From JAWKOK01 sp963765875 (GTDB taxonomy: Bacteria; Chloroflexota; Anaerolineae; Caldilineales; Caldilineaceae), in assembly GCA_963765875.1 (NCBI GenBank), contig CAVXYK010000014.1, forward strand, positions 174,786 through 238,785: 64,000 nt of DNA, given 5' to 3'. The translations under genes and the position numbers were made by a program. The notes under the pieces are model-generated. The model was not told the origin of the DNA. It ran no database searches and worked only from the letters and a program-made list of their open reading frames with translations. This document shows positions 8,154 through 18,423 of the stretch, in pieces. Position 1 is the first letter of the stretch, and every line of letters starts with the position of its first letter.

Positions 8154-10276
8154 ATGGAACGTGTAGATGTTTTTCCGACACATGAATATGCAGGGTACAA
8201 GCTTCGCGCCGGGAAGGCATTTCCGTTTGGCGCCACCATGGTGCCCGGAGGCGTGAACTTCTCGATCTACTCAGCCAATGCGACAGACTGTTGGCTGGTG
8301 CTTTTCGACAAAGGCGCGCCCGAACCGAAGGCCGAGATTCCCTTTTCGCGAGGAGTTCCGCATCGGCCACGTCTATTCGATGATCGTCTTCGGGATAGAC
8401 TACGAAAACACTGAATATGGCTACCGCTTTGACGGGCCTTGGGAGCCTGAGGTCGGCCATCGCTTTGACAAGAGCAAGATCCTCATGGATCCGTATGCCA
8501 GGGTCATCGGCGGGCGTGATGTATGGGGCGTGAAACCCAACTGGGATGATGCCTATCAGCATCGTTCACGTCTGGTCTTTGACGACTTCGACTGGGGCGA
8601 TGATCGCCCGCTCGAAGTCCCGATGGAAGATCTGGTCATCTACGAGGCCCATGTGCGCAGCTTCACGGCCGATCCGTCATCCGGGCGTCAAGTTTCCCGG
8701 CACTTTTGCCGGCATCCGCGAGAAGATTCCCTATCTCAAAGAGTTGGGCATCAACTGTATCGAACTGCTGCCCATTTACGAGTATGACGAGTTTGAGCAC
8801 AGCAAGACCAATGAGGAGACGGGCGAAGTTCTGGTCGGCAACTACTGGGGCTACAGTACGCTTGGCTTCTTCGCCCCCAAGGCCGGATTTGCCGCCACCG
8901 GCAAGCTGAGCATGCAGGTGGATGAGTTCAAGGCGCTGGTCAAGGAACTGCATCGCAACGACATCGAGGTCTTCCTGGACGTGGTCTTCAACCACACGGC
9001 CGAAGGCAACGAACATGGTCCCTACATCCACTTCAAGGGCATCGACAACAAGACCTACTACATGTTGACGCCTGAAGGGCTACTACTTCAACTTCAGCGG
9101 AACGGGAAACACGCTCAACTGCAACAACCCCACTGTGCGCAATATCGTGCTCGATTGTCTGCGCTACTGGGCGGCCGAATATCACATCGACGGCTTCCGC
9201 TTCGACCTCGCCTCCATTCTCGGCCGTGATCCGTGGGGCGCGCCCATGTCCAACCCGCCGCTGCTGGAATCGCTGGCCTACGACCCGATCCTGGCCAAGT
9301 GCAAGCTGGTGGCCGAGGCGTGGGATGCAGGCGGCCTCTATCAGGTCGGCAGTTTCCCTGCCTACGGCCGATGGGCCGAATGGAACGGCAAGTACCGTGA
9401 TGGCATCCGCAAGTTCCTCAAAGGCGAGCCGGGCACAGGCAGGCGACATGGCCCAGGGTGTTCAGGGATCACCCGACCTCTATGCCGGTCGCGGGCCGAC
9501 AGCGTCCAGTGAACTTCATCACCGCCCACGACGGCTTCACGCTCAACGATACTGGTTTCGTACAACGAAAAGCACAACGAGGCCAATGGTGAGAACAACA
9601 ACGACGGCAGCAACGACAACGATAGCTGGAACTGCGGCTGGGAAGGCCCGACCGACGATCCCGGGCATCAACGCCCTGCGCCGTCGCCAGATGAAGAACG
9701 CCGCGGCCATGCTGCTTGGTGAGCCAGGGCGTGCCCATGATCCTGATGGGCGACGAGATCGCCCGTACCAAGAACGGCAACAACAACACCTATTGCCAGG
9801 ACAATGCGCTCAACTGGCTCAACTGGAATCTGGTCGAAGAGAATGCCGAGCAGTTCCGCTTCTTCAAGGAGATGATCGCCTTCCGCAAGGCCCATCCGGT
9901 CCTGCGCAATCGCTGGCACCTGAGCAATCAGGACTATGTGGGCAGCGGCTATGCCGACATCTCGTGGCATGGCACCCAGGCGTGGAACGCCGACTGGTCC
10001 GATTCCAGCACCGTGTTGGCTTTCATGCTTGACGGCAACCACGCACGCGGCGGCGACGAGCCGGACGACTTCATCTATGTAGCGCTAAACATGCACTGGG
10101 AAACGCTCTGGTTCGATCTGCCTCAGTTGCCCGAGGGCGCAGACTGGCATGTCTCAGTCAATACTGCGGCGCCGTCGCCAGAGGATATCTGGACGCCCGG
10201 TCAGGAACCGCTGCTGTCCGATCAGAACGGACTGCTGGTCGGTGATCGCTCGGTGGTGATTCTGGTAGGCAGATAG
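8154..10276 (+). pseudogene. glgX: GlgX-type glycogen debranching enzyme (GH13 isoamylase), about eight single-base insertions
   Basis: The repaired product is about 705 residues, normal for GlgX. The ATG at 8154 follows GAGGAG. An N-terminal E-set/CBM48 domain (FGATMVPGGVNFSIYSANA) precedes the GH13 barrel. Visible catalytic blocks are DVVFNHTAEG, the nucleophile in GFRFDLASILGRD, the acid/base Glu in LVAEAWDAGG and the transition-state Asp in FITAHDGFTLND; CNNPTVRN is typical of GlgX. Breaks lie near 8340, 8680, 9080, 9440, 9505, 9551, 9663 and 9715. Each is healed by deleting one base, often within a G or T run, and no conserved residue is lost. I infer an intact gene in the organism, hydrolysing alpha-1,6 branches of glycogen. 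It lies between two STAS genes, as glgX (slr1857) does in the icfG cluster. Confidence 0.88.
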
Positions 10277-10374
10277 ATCAATGCGGAGTGACAAACCTCT
10301 GCGCCCAGACAGATCCAGAGATTACCGAATCGCCCGGCTAGTTGAAGATGAACAAAATGGCACGGGTTTCGTGG

Positions 10375-10446
10375 GTGCAGTTTGTAACTGCACGATCCAC
10401 GCGGTTTCCAGAGGTGGCCGGCAGTTTGTGCGGTTTTCAACCGCAC
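10375..10446. repeat. Two tandem short hairpins between GlgX and STAS genes
   Basis: GTGCAGTT-TGT-AACTGCAC (10375-10393) and GTGCGGTT-TTC-AACCGCAC (10428-10446) are both perfect 8-bp stems with 3-base loops. A variant of the second (GTAGCGGTTTCGCGCCGCAC) sits near 11212. The rest of the gap 10277-10608 shows no convincing open frame. Confidence 0.65.
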
Positions 10447-10608
10447 CTACTACCAGTGTTTATTCGTTAACCTCCAAGTAGCCGGACCGAAAAACAATCG
10501 GCGAATATGGGCCTACCTGCACTGGCAGTTTGCCGGTCCAAGAACGTTTCACTCATTTACACGATGACTCGACCTGAACAGACTATCTAAAGATGAAAGG
10601 GAACAACC

Positions 10609-10944
10609 ATGGCTTTTTCCGTAACTTCAGACCAACAAGGTGACATCGCAACACTGACCCTCAGTGGTGAACTGGACGCTGCCGCGGCCGTTGAGTTTCG
10701 CGACGCCGTCGACGCTGCGGCCGGCGGCGAACCGCAGAAGCTTGTATTGCTCATGGACGACCTCACCTTCATGGCCAGCGCCGGCCTGCGTGTGCTGGTC
10801 TTCGCCAAGCAGAAGATGCCCTCCGAAGTAGATCTCTACATTGTCGGCGCACACGATGCGGTCAAGGAGACCATTACCATGACCGGATTCCACTACAGTT
10901 GCACCATGCTGGACGAATATGACGCTTCCGCGATTGAGGCATAG
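10609..10944 (+). CDS. STAS-domain anti-anti-sigma-type antagonist (second copy)
   Basis: A complete 111-residue SpoIIAA/RsbV-like STAS protein. The N-terminal strand (MAFSVTSDQQGDIATLTLSG) is intact and the phosphorylation loop reads DDLTFMASAGLRVL with Ser57 at the target site. The ATG at 10609 follows AAAGGGAA. It differs clearly from the first copy at 7712, so the two antagonists probably answer to different inputs or act on different targets. It is separated from the kinase gene by 418 bases of non-coding repeats. It corresponds in position to Slr1859. Confidence 0.88.
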   Translation: MAFSVTSDQQGDIATLTLSGELDAAAAVEFRDAVDAAAGGEPQKLVLLMDDLTFMASAGLRVLVFAKQKMPSEVDLYIVGAHDAVKETITMTGFHYSCTMLDEYDASAIEA

Positions 10945-10982
10945 TGCATCGGCGTAGGCAAAGATACAGATCATAGGTCACC

Positions 10983-11215
10983 TGGTTCAGTCGGCGTGAA
11001 TGACCTCGACTAAGCTCGCATCAAGACAATGACAGAAATCTGGCGGATCTGCCACTGGTAGGATCTGTATCCAGGACGCCTGGATTCACTAGGTTCGAGG
11101 TTGATGACCTGTTGCCGGCATAGGACTGGTATTGGCAGGTACGTTCGTTGCTACCCGGCTAGCGTCCGAAAGCGCCATGACAAGGTTCGGGCGAGACTGA
11201 AGAACAGCAGGTAGC
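10983..11215. repeat. Non-coding stretch with two dispersed repeat units
   Basis: The gap 10945-11362 has no supported gene. Bases 10983-11095 match 25642-25731 in order: GGTTCAGT, a GACAGA-GGCG block, GGTAGGA-CTGTATCC, and GGATTCACTAG. Bases 11160-11215 start with TAGCGTCCGAAAGCGC, found exactly again at 46455-46470, followed by a similar GGGCGAG segment. These look like decayed members of dispersed intergenic families. Confidence 0.5.
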
Positions 11216-11362
11216 GGTTTCGCGCCGCACCTACAATTGCCGAACGGAATTATCAACCTTCACGTGGTTGGACCAGCAATGCTAGACCAGCGACCTGTAC
11301 AACCAACTACGTCTGGCAGCCAGGCACATAGTGGGGAAATATTGCATGAAGAGGGCAAAGTA

Positions 11363-11794
11363 ATGGAAGCGATGACCGTACCTGGTACGCTGGAGGCGTT
11401 GGGCGACATCCGAGCCTACGTCACCAATGCGGCAGGATTGGCAGAGTTGGATGACAAGCGTACCTATCGACTGGCGCTTGCCGTTGATGAAATAGCGACC
11501 AATATCGTCACACACGGCTACCAGGAATCGAACACGAGCGGGAACATCGGCGTCTCGGCAAGCGTCGAGGATGGTTCGTTATTCATCATTTTGAGCGACA
11601 CGGCTCCGCCCTACGATCCGCTGCAGCGGCCGGAACCGGACGACCTGGATGCCCCGCTGGCGGAGCGTCAGATGGGCGGCCTGGGTGTTTTCCTGGCGCG
11701 CCAAAATACCGATGAATATCGATACGAATATGCTGACGAGCAAAACCGCAACATTTTTGTCGTCTATCTCCAGAAGACTGAGGAATCCTCATGA
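11363..11794 (+). CDS. RsbW/SpoIIAB-like serine kinase (HATPase_c)
   Basis: A 143-residue GHKL-fold protein. The N-box is VDEIATNIVTHGY (Glu43, Asn47), the G1 box is LSDTAPPYDP with Asp79, and the G2 box is MGGLGVFL (105-111), so ATP and Mg binding look intact. I start it at the ATG at 11363 behind GAGGG; the longer frame from 11237 adds a leader unlike the family. It overlaps the next gene by four bases (ATGA), so kinase and phosphatase are translationally coupled. It should phosphorylate one or both STAS proteins (7712, 10609). Whether it also binds a sigma factor is unknown, since none is encoded here. The cyanobacterial counterpart would be Slr1861. Confidence 0.88.
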   Translation: MEAMTVPGTLEALGDIRAYVTNAAGLAELDDKRTYRLALAVDEIATNIVTHGYQESNTSGNIGVSASVEDGSLFIILSDTAPPYDPLQRPEPDDLDAPLAERQMGGLGVFLARQNTDEYRYEYADEQNRNIFVVYLQKTEESS

Positions 11795-13048
11795 CCACCA
11801 TACCAATGGAGCACATGAAAATACTGCTTGTGGACGGCGACGAAGAGGAGCGCACACGGTTGAGCTTGATCCTGGCTCAGCAAGGACACGAAACCGTCGC
11901 CGCCGCCACAGGCGGACTCGGGCTCACCCTACTGATGAAAGACGATCCCGATGTCATTTGTGTCAGTTCCCGGCTCGGCGACATGACAGCACAGCATTTC
12001 CTCAGCGAGATGAAGGCTGACGACAAACTGACCAAGGCGGCAGTGCTCGTAATCGTACCGACCGGCGAGACAGATGAGATCGACAGTCTGCTGCAATTGG
12101 GCGCTCAGGACTTCATCGTACAGCCGTTCACGCCGTCAATGCTGGAGACGCGTCTGCAGAACCTCCACATCGTTTCAGATGCCGACCATATCTACGGCGA
12201 CGAAATGCTGGTCAAGCTCGAACATGACATGCAGGTCGCCAGACGCATTCAGGCCGGTTTCCTGCCTGATCAACTGCCGGAGCCGGAGGGATGGGAGATC
12301 GCTGCCCGCTTCCAGCCGGCACGCGAAGTGGCCGGCGACTTCTATGACGCCTTCATGATGTCGCAGGATCGGCGCGTCGGCTTTGTCATGGCCGATGTGG
12401 TCGACAAAGGCGTGCCCGCCGCGCTCTTCATGGCGCTGGTGCGCAGCCTGACCAGAGCCTTCGCGCAGCAGAACTATTCGCTGAGTTGGGCCGATGTGCT
12501 CGACGACAATCTGCCCAAACGGCGCGGCAGCTCGGGCAAGCGACGTTTGCCGTCGACCGGCAGCATCTCACTCTACAATGCGGTGTTGCTGACCAATAAC
12601 TACATCCTTGAGAACCATCTGAAGGACAACATGTTTGCCACGCTCTTCTTTGGCATGCTCGATCCTTCCAACGGCCACGTCACCTATATCAACGCCGGCC
12701 ACAACCCGCCGTTCATCATGGATGCATCCGGCACAATCACGGCAGCCCTCAATCCGTCCGGTCCGGCTGTCGGTATGTTCCCCGGCGTGGAATTCAACAT
12801 CGAATACGCTCAGTTGAACCCGGGCGACACGCTGTTCACCTATACTGACGGCGTTACCGAAGCACGCAACCCGGCCGGTGATTTCGTGACCGAAGAGCGA
12901 CTGAAAGAGCTACTATCGACGCCCGTCGGCATCCGCCAGCGGCCTGTTGGATCGGGTTGAGAGCTATCTACAGGAGTTCATTTCCGATGCAGTTCAGTTT
13001 GATGACATTACGATGCTTGCAATCCATCGACAAGCGGACGATTCCTGA
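11791..13048 (+). CDS. Pseudo-receiver plus PP2C (SpoIIE/RsbU/IcfG-type) phosphatase, one frameshift
   Basis: About 419 residues: an N-terminal receiver-like domain (9-125), then a PP2C phosphatase (about 165-415). The receiver lacks two key residues: the phospho-acceptor Asp is Ser59 (PDVICVSSRLGDM) and the conserved Lys is Gln111 (VQPF). Normal phosphorylation is therefore not expected. The phosphatase keeps metal Asps in EVAGDFYD, ADVVDKG and FDDITML. A shift near 12930 breaks the last 40 residues; the next frame restores GLLDRVESYLQEFISDAVQF and stops at 13048. Residues 235-255 hold a basic insert (KRRGSSGKRR). It should dephosphorylate the STAS antagonists, the role of IcfG (Slr1860). 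IcfG's sensing region is, as far as I recall, a different domain. Confidence 0.87.
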
Positions 13049-13180
13049 CGTTTGCTGCAAAGGTAAACCATCGGCTATTCTTCACTAAAAGAGATCACCG
13101 GTATTGTCCAGTTAATCCGCGAAATCCGCGGCGAATTCTTTTCCAGCATGAGTAAGTAACAGCAAACAATAAAGGGCGCT

Positions 13181-13936
13181 ATGACTAAGACCATATCAGT
13201 ACATTCATTTCGAGGCGGTACCGGCAAATCAAACACGACGGCCAACGTTGCCGCGCTGTTGGGGATGGCCGGAAAACGCGTGGGCGTGGTCGACACCGAT
13301 ATCCAGTCACCCGGCATCCATGTTCTCTTTGGGCTGGAAGAGGCGGACATGGAGCATTCGCTCAACAACTATCTCTGGGGCGATTGCGATATCCGCGATG
13401 CGGCCATCGATGTCACAGAGAAACTCGGCATCACCAGCGGCGGCACTATCTTTCTGATTCCTTCCAGCGTGAAGACCAACGAGATTGCCCGCGTTCTGCG
13501 TGAAGGCTATGATGTCGGCCTACTCAATGACGGTTTCCAAGATCTCATCGAACAGTTGGAACTGGACGTGCTGCTCATCGATACCCATCCAGGACTCAAT
13601 GAAGAGACACTGCTCTCCATCGCCATCTCGGATGGACTGGCCATCGTCATGCGGCCTGACCAGCAGGACTACCAGGGGACCGGCGTAACCGTGGAGGTGG
13701 CCCGCAAGCTGGGCGTTCCGACGCTGTTGTTGGTCGTCAACAAGGTGCCGCAGACCTTTGATTCGGCCCAGGTGAAGGAGCGTGTGGAAGAGGCATACAA
13801 CGCCAAGGTCGGCGCCATGTTGCCCCATTCCGATGAGATGATGGTGCTGGCCAGTGCCGGCATTTTTGCCATCCACTATCCCGATCATCCCATTACGGGC
13901 GAACTGCGGCAGCTTGTCGCCATGTTGATGGCATAG
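13181..13936 (+). CDS. ParA/MinD-type P-loop ATPase, first of a pair
   Basis: A 251-residue SIMIBI ATPase. The Walker A region reads FRGGTGKSNTTAN: the nucleotide-binding Lys16 is present, but the signature Lys expected at the start of KGGxGK is Arg11. The A' motif is VVDTDIQSPG and Walker B is LDVLLIDTHPGL. The C-terminus lacks the long amphipathic helix of MinD. The ATG at 13181 follows AAAGGGCG. The next gene, 17 bases away, is a paralogue with the same length and order of motifs. The location between a partner-switching module and lipoprotein genes suggests positioning of a membrane complex rather than plasmid segregation; no parB-like gene or parS site is seen. Confidence 0.85.
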   Translation: MTKTISVHSFRGGTGKSNTTANVAALLGMAGKRVGVVDTDIQSPGIHVLFGLEEADMEHSLNNYLWGDCDIRDAAIDVTEKLGITSGGTIFLIPSSVKTNEIARVLREGYDVGLLNDGFQDLIEQLELDVLLIDTHPGLNEETLLSIAISDGLAIVMRPDQQDYQGTGVTVEVARKLGVPTLLLVVNKVPQTFDSAQVKERVEEAYNAKVGAMLPHSDEMMVLASAGIFAIHYPDHPITGELRQLVAMLMA

Positions 13937-13952
13937 AAACGGGCAGCCAAAG

Positions 13953-14777
13953 ATGACCCAGGTTCTAGCCGTCAATGCATTTCGCCGTGGTACGGGCGCG
14001 ACCCATGTCGCGGCCAATCTTGCCGCGCTGTTGGCGGAAGCAGGGCAACGGGTCGGGTTGATCGATGCTGATCTTCAGGGGCCGAGCCAGCATTTCTTGT
14101 TCAATGTTGAACCGGATCAGATGAGCGGCTCACTAAGAGACTTTTTGCTGGGCGAATCAGCGCTTCAGGCAACAACCATCGACCTGAGGGTCGCCAACCC
14201 GATCTGGGCGCCGTTGGACATATTGAACCGGACGGACAACGAAACCAATGGAATCGTACAGGGCTCACGTGATCCGAGTCAGATCTACTTTGTGCCCTCG
14301 ACGAGCGACTCGTTCAAACCCACAAAGAGATCCATGCCCGACAGTGACTTTGAGCGGCTGAATGATGGCATACAGGCGTTCGCCAGTCAATTGGACTTGG
14401 ACATTCTCATTTTGGACACGCCCGCAGGCGTTGGCCAGGAAACAATGCTGATGGTGGCTCTTTGCGACCAGCTGTTTGTCGTGCTGACCCTTGATCAGCG
14501 CGAGGTTCAAGGCGCCGGCATCATCATTGATGTGGCGCCGGAACTAAATGTGTCCCAGATCCAGGTTGTGGTCAATAAAGCGCCGGCAGATCACGATCGT
14601 GGCAGCGTGCGACGCCAGATTTCCGAGGGGTATGGCTGCGATGTAGCAGCCATCTTGCCCTATTCAGACGAGATCGCAGCGTTAGAGAGCCGGGCTCTCT
14701 TTGCACAGCGGTACCCTCAGCATCCAGCAACATGGGCACTCCGTCACCTGGCACAGTCGATCTTGGAAACAGCCTGA
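13953..14777 (+). CDS. ParA/MinD-type paralogue with degenerate Walker A
   Basis: A 274-residue paralogue of the preceding ATPase. Its Walker A reads FRRGTGATHVAAN, so the essential Lys16 is Ala and one Gly is Arg; ATP binding in the normal way is unlikely. The A' motif (LIDADLQGPS) and Walker B (LDILILDTPAGVG) survive. Residues 75-115 carry an insertion (NPIWAPLDILNRTDNETNG) not seen in the partner. The frame is uninterrupted over 825 bases, so the substitution is not explained by the indel noise elsewhere. Inference: it acts as a non-catalytic partner or scaffold for the active copy. Confidence 0.85.
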   Translation: MTQVLAVNAFRRGTGATHVAANLAALLAEAGQRVGLIDADLQGPSQHFLFNVEPDQMSGSLRDFLLGESALQATTIDLRVANPIWAPLDILNRTDNETNGIVQGSRDPSQIYFVPSTSDSFKPTKRSMPDSDFERLNDGIQAFASQLDLDILILDTPAGVGQETMLMVALCDQLFVVLTLDQREVQGAGIIIDVAPELNVSQIQVVVNKAPADHDRGSVRRQISEGYGCDVAAILPYSDEIAALESRALFAQRYPQHPATWALRHLAQSILETA

Positions 14778-14863
14778 GCTCAAGGCCCATTCAGTTCGTC
14801 ATTAGCAAGCCGGCAGCCGAACGCCCTGTGGTTCGGCCTTGGATATTGACCAGAGCAAATACA

Positions 14864-15333
14864 ATGGTAGAGTTTGACCAACTTCAGAAAGAATTGCTCG
14901 CACTCCCCGAAGTCAAGGGGATTGTGCCGGTCGATATCTTGAGCCTACCGCAAGCGATCGGGCCGGTGATTCGCGGACTGATGCGAAACAAGACAATCAC
15001 GTCAGCCGAGTTGGCAGACGCCATCGGAATCAGCGAACTGGAAGCTCAAAATGCAGCCGGAATCCTGGTCGACAAGGGGTATCTGCTACTGGTTGAAGAT
15101 GCTCCGGTTGAAGAGCAATTGAGTGACGAACAACCAAACATGGATCAATCCGGTGGAGAATCACCTGAAGAATCACTTGAAGAACTACATGGCGACCAAC
15201 AAAATGATGCCTCTCAGATAGAAAATAGTGGAGTGCAGAGATACCGCATTCATTTTGCACGGATCAAGAAAGCACGGTATACCGATCGACCTATAGACTC
15301 TGGCAAGCCCAGAAAAGCGACAAACAGATATGA
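14864..15333 (+). CDS. Small winged-helix-like protein, probable frameshift
   Basis: An acidic protein of about 156 residues that I cannot place in a named family. Residues 10-75 look like a winged-helix fold (NKTITSAELADAIGISELEAQNAAGILVDKGYLLL), followed by a Glu/Asp/Gln-rich linker and a basic tail. The open frame as written runs far into the next gene. If the frame slips near 15265, the tail becomes YRLWQAQKSDKQI with a TGA at 15331-15333 that overlaps the ATG of the next lipoprotein gene (ATGA). The same coupling occurs elsewhere in this cluster, so I accept that end. It could bind DNA, or link the ParA pair to its target. Confidence 0.55.
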
Positions 15334-17386
15334 ACAATCGAGTTACACGGACTTATCAGACTTTCAGCTGGGTCATAGTGCTGGCCATCAGCATCTTCTT
15401 GGTGGCCGGGTGTACCGCCATTCAACCCATACTCAGCAATGGGACCCGCGGCAACGCCGGCAATGGAGACGGCACTGTTCCAGGAGGTTCAACCGAACCC
15501 CAACGGCGGCTTCGACTCCCTCTACGTGCTAGATCGTAGCATGTCGTCGAGGATAGCGCCCTTGCCAGACGGAATTGGCAAAGCTGAGGACCTGCCGGAT
15601 ACAGCGTTCGAAGCCGGCGATGACGCGGTAACGTTGCGTATCTTCCACTTCAACGACCTGCATCATCACCTGTTGAATCCAAACAAGACGCGCGGTGACA
15701 CCCACACGTTCTCGCAGATGGTGCAGATTGTGGAAGAGGCCAAGACGCAATGCCGCAGAGAACGAGACCGTGCTCTTCCTCTCGGCTGGGGATGACCATA
15801 TCGGCACGATCTTCGATGAACTACTCGGCTACGATGCCGAGACCTTCACGGCCAGCCCGGCCTATCGCGCCTATTCAGCCGCAGGCGTTGACGCCAGCGT
15901 GATCGGCAACCATGATCTGGATCGAGGCTCTGAACTATTGGCACTGGCCATCGAACAGGATGCGGCCTTTCCGGTTCTTTCGGCCAACATAACCGGCTCC
16001 GACTACCTGACCGACGATCTGGTGCCCGCTGCCGTGATCGGCGTTGCCGACGGTCTGCGCGTGGGCATCATCGGTCTGACCACGCCGACAGAGACACGGC
16101 TACACACCCAGGCTGAACCGGACCTTGCTGCCGCCGACCTGTTGGAGACACTGGAAACAGTACTGCCAACGGTGGCGGCGAATTCCGACGTTGTCATCCT
16201 GCTGACCCATGTCGGCTACTTCGGTGAAGGCAGCGAGCGCGGCCTATCAGAACAGCGGCGTCAACGATGTCACGTTGGCCGAGATGGCGAGCCGATATGG
16301 TCGACACGCCCGTTGATCGTGGTCGGCGGCCATACCAACGTCGCCTTGAACGGCGAGGGCATCGAAGTCGATGACCTCTCGACCACGCCGCTGATTCTTC
16401 AGGCCTCGTTCAACGGCGAGTACCTGGGCGAGGCAGAGATTACGTTGAAGCGCGACCGAAGCAGGGTGGGATTCGCAAGCATTCGCACAACTGCATCCGC
16501 TCAAACAGCGCGATGACAGGGTTGCGGCCGACGATGAACGATATCCGACGCTCGAACATGACGGCGACTATGATGCATGGCATTTGACGAAGAGGTGATC
16601 CAACCGCTCTTTGCACTGTTGGCGGATCGCATGGATGACGTCATCGGCCAGGCCGGTCAACTGGACGGAGGCAACGACTGAGGCGACCATTGCCGACCGC
16701 TATGTAGGCGAAACCGCCATTGCCAACTTCATGAACGACGCCATCGTCGCCAGGAGCACAAGCTTTCCCCTTGGCCCGGATGGCCAGGATCAGCAGGTCG
16801 ACATTGCGGTCTTCAACGCCTCCGGGCTGGTCGGCAGCGTCAGCCCGGAGACACCCATCACATTCAACGACTGGTACGGCGTCATGCCCTATGCGGACAC
16901 GTTGCATTCTCGCTTGACCTCACCGGCGCGGAGCTCAAGGAGATCCTCGACAGCAACGCACAGCGCATCGTGCGCGCAGATGAGTTGATCGAGAATGGCG
17001 GCGAGATGAACCCGGAAGACTTCATCTCGCGTGGTTTCCTTCACTTTTCCGACGGCGTGCGCTATACCATAGACCCGGGCGCTGACCCGGTCGAAGCTGT
17101 TGCAACAGAGATCACGCTCTTCGGCGAGCCCATCGAAGACGTGCTTGAGCAGACCTTTACCGTGGCAATCAGTAGCTATGTGGCAGCGGGCCGTGGCGGG
17201 TGGAACGGCGAACCTATCGGCTTCGGTCTGCCGGACGACGTCCCCGCCTTCGACATACGCACCTATGATCTTCACGATACCGGCCTGATCTATCGCAACG
17301 AAATCGTGGACTATATCCGCGAAGTCGGGGACGTCAGTGCCGAAACAGGAGCAGCCAAAGATGGCCGTCTACAGATCATTCCTTGA
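15330..17386 (+). pseudogene. 5'-nucleotidase/UshA-like metallophosphatase lipoprotein, multiply frameshifted
   Basis: A full-length periplasmic or surface nucleotidase can be reassembled. The leader TFSWVIVLAISIFLVAGCTA has a lipobox with Cys28. Metallophosphatase motifs follow in order: IFHFNDLHHH, LSAGDD, VIGNHDLDRGSE, VILLTHVGY and IVVGGHTN. The C-terminal 5_nucleotid_C domain is seen in AVFNASGLVG, PITFNDWYGVMPYADTL and SSYVAAGRGGWNGEP. The residues of the dinuclear metal site appear intact. About six frame changes occur (near 15480, 15755, 16235, 16310, 16480-16690 and 16905). Neighbour coupling at both ends suggests one transcript with the winged-helix and binding-protein genes. It may release a ligand (nucleoside or phosphate) for the adjacent binding protein. 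Confidence 0.8.
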
Positions 17387-18423
17387 CCGGCGCAGATTGC
17401 GACTGTTCGCCCCACGAAGACATTCGGCTGTTGGCCTGCTGTTGCTCCTGCTAAGCATGGTTAGCATGGTTCTGGCAGCATGCGACGCCATACCGGCTGC
17501 CACCGCGGAGCCGGATGCGGTCACGCTGCAACTCAACTGGGTCCACGCCTCAGACTTTGCCGGGTTCTACGTGGCCGATGCCAAGGGGTACTACGCCGCT
17601 GAGAACCTGAACGTAGACATTCTGCCGCGGGACCCGGACGACGATGTACCGCCACGCCAGAAGCTTGTCGACGGTGACGCCGATTTTGCCGTCCTCAGCA
17701 TGAATCGCATCCAGAGCCTTGATCGAAGAAGGGGCGGATCCGGTCGGATTGTCAGCCACGTTCCAGATATCGCCATATGTGTTTTTTGCCTTGACGGAGA
17801 CTGGGATTCAACATCCACGCGATCTGGTCGGCAAGAGGGTCGGCATCAAGAGCAATAGCTGGCGCGAGCGAGTCCACTCCACGCTGGAGCAGGTGGGGAT
17901 CGATCCCGGCGAAATCGTGGAGATCGAAGTCGATTTTGACGCCATGGAACTGCTCTACGACGGAGAAGTCGACGTTTGGACCGGCTTCATCAACGACGAA
18001 GTCGTTGCCGCTCGAGAAAACGGCTACGATGTCGATCTGATCTTTCCTGCCGACTACGCTGTCGGCGACTACGACGGACTGATCACGACGTTGCAGCAAA
18101 ATCTGGACAGCGATCCGGCATTGGCCGAGCGCTTTGTCCGTGCCAGCCTGCGCGGCTGGGAGTACGCGATCCAACATCCGGAAGAGGCAGGCAGCATCAT
18201 GGCCCAGTGGAACGATCAACATGACGCCGAATTCTATCAGGAAGCCATCCATGAATTGGTGCCGTTGGTCGACACTGGACAAGTGCCGATTGGCTGGATC
18301 GACGAAGCTCGCTGGCAGCGTGAGATGGATGAGCGCTATGATCCTACGGCCCCCAACTACAATCTTGACGGCCTTCTCAGCATGCCTGCAAATCGCAACT
18401 GGTTCTCGACGGTGGAACAATGA
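17361..18423 (+). CDS. NMT1/THI5-type ABC substrate-binding lipoprotein, one frameshift
   Basis: About 353 residues once an extra base near 17718 is removed. The ATG at 17361 lies inside the end of the nucleotidase gene behind AGGAG. The signal peptide ends in VLAAC with Cys41. The mature part starts with VTLQLNWVHASDFAGFYVADAKGYYAAENL, the hallmark of the NMT1/THI5 family that binds pyrimidine, nitrate or sulfonate ligands; DLVGKRVGIKSNSWRE and DVWTGFINDEV follow. No ABC permease or ATPase gene is present here, and the next gene, coupled by ATGA, is a Cache-HAMP membrane protein. It may thus work as a sensor input rather than in uptake. Confidence 0.83.

Noticed and set aside
11060..11100. 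A tRNA-like GGTTCGA box
   Set aside because: There is no acceptor stem or anticodon arm around it; the segment belongs to a dispersed repeat.
13181..14777. A chromosome or plasmid partition locus
   Set aside because: No ParB-like gene, no parS-like palindromes and no replication gene are nearby, and both ATPases lack the signature Lys of ParA.
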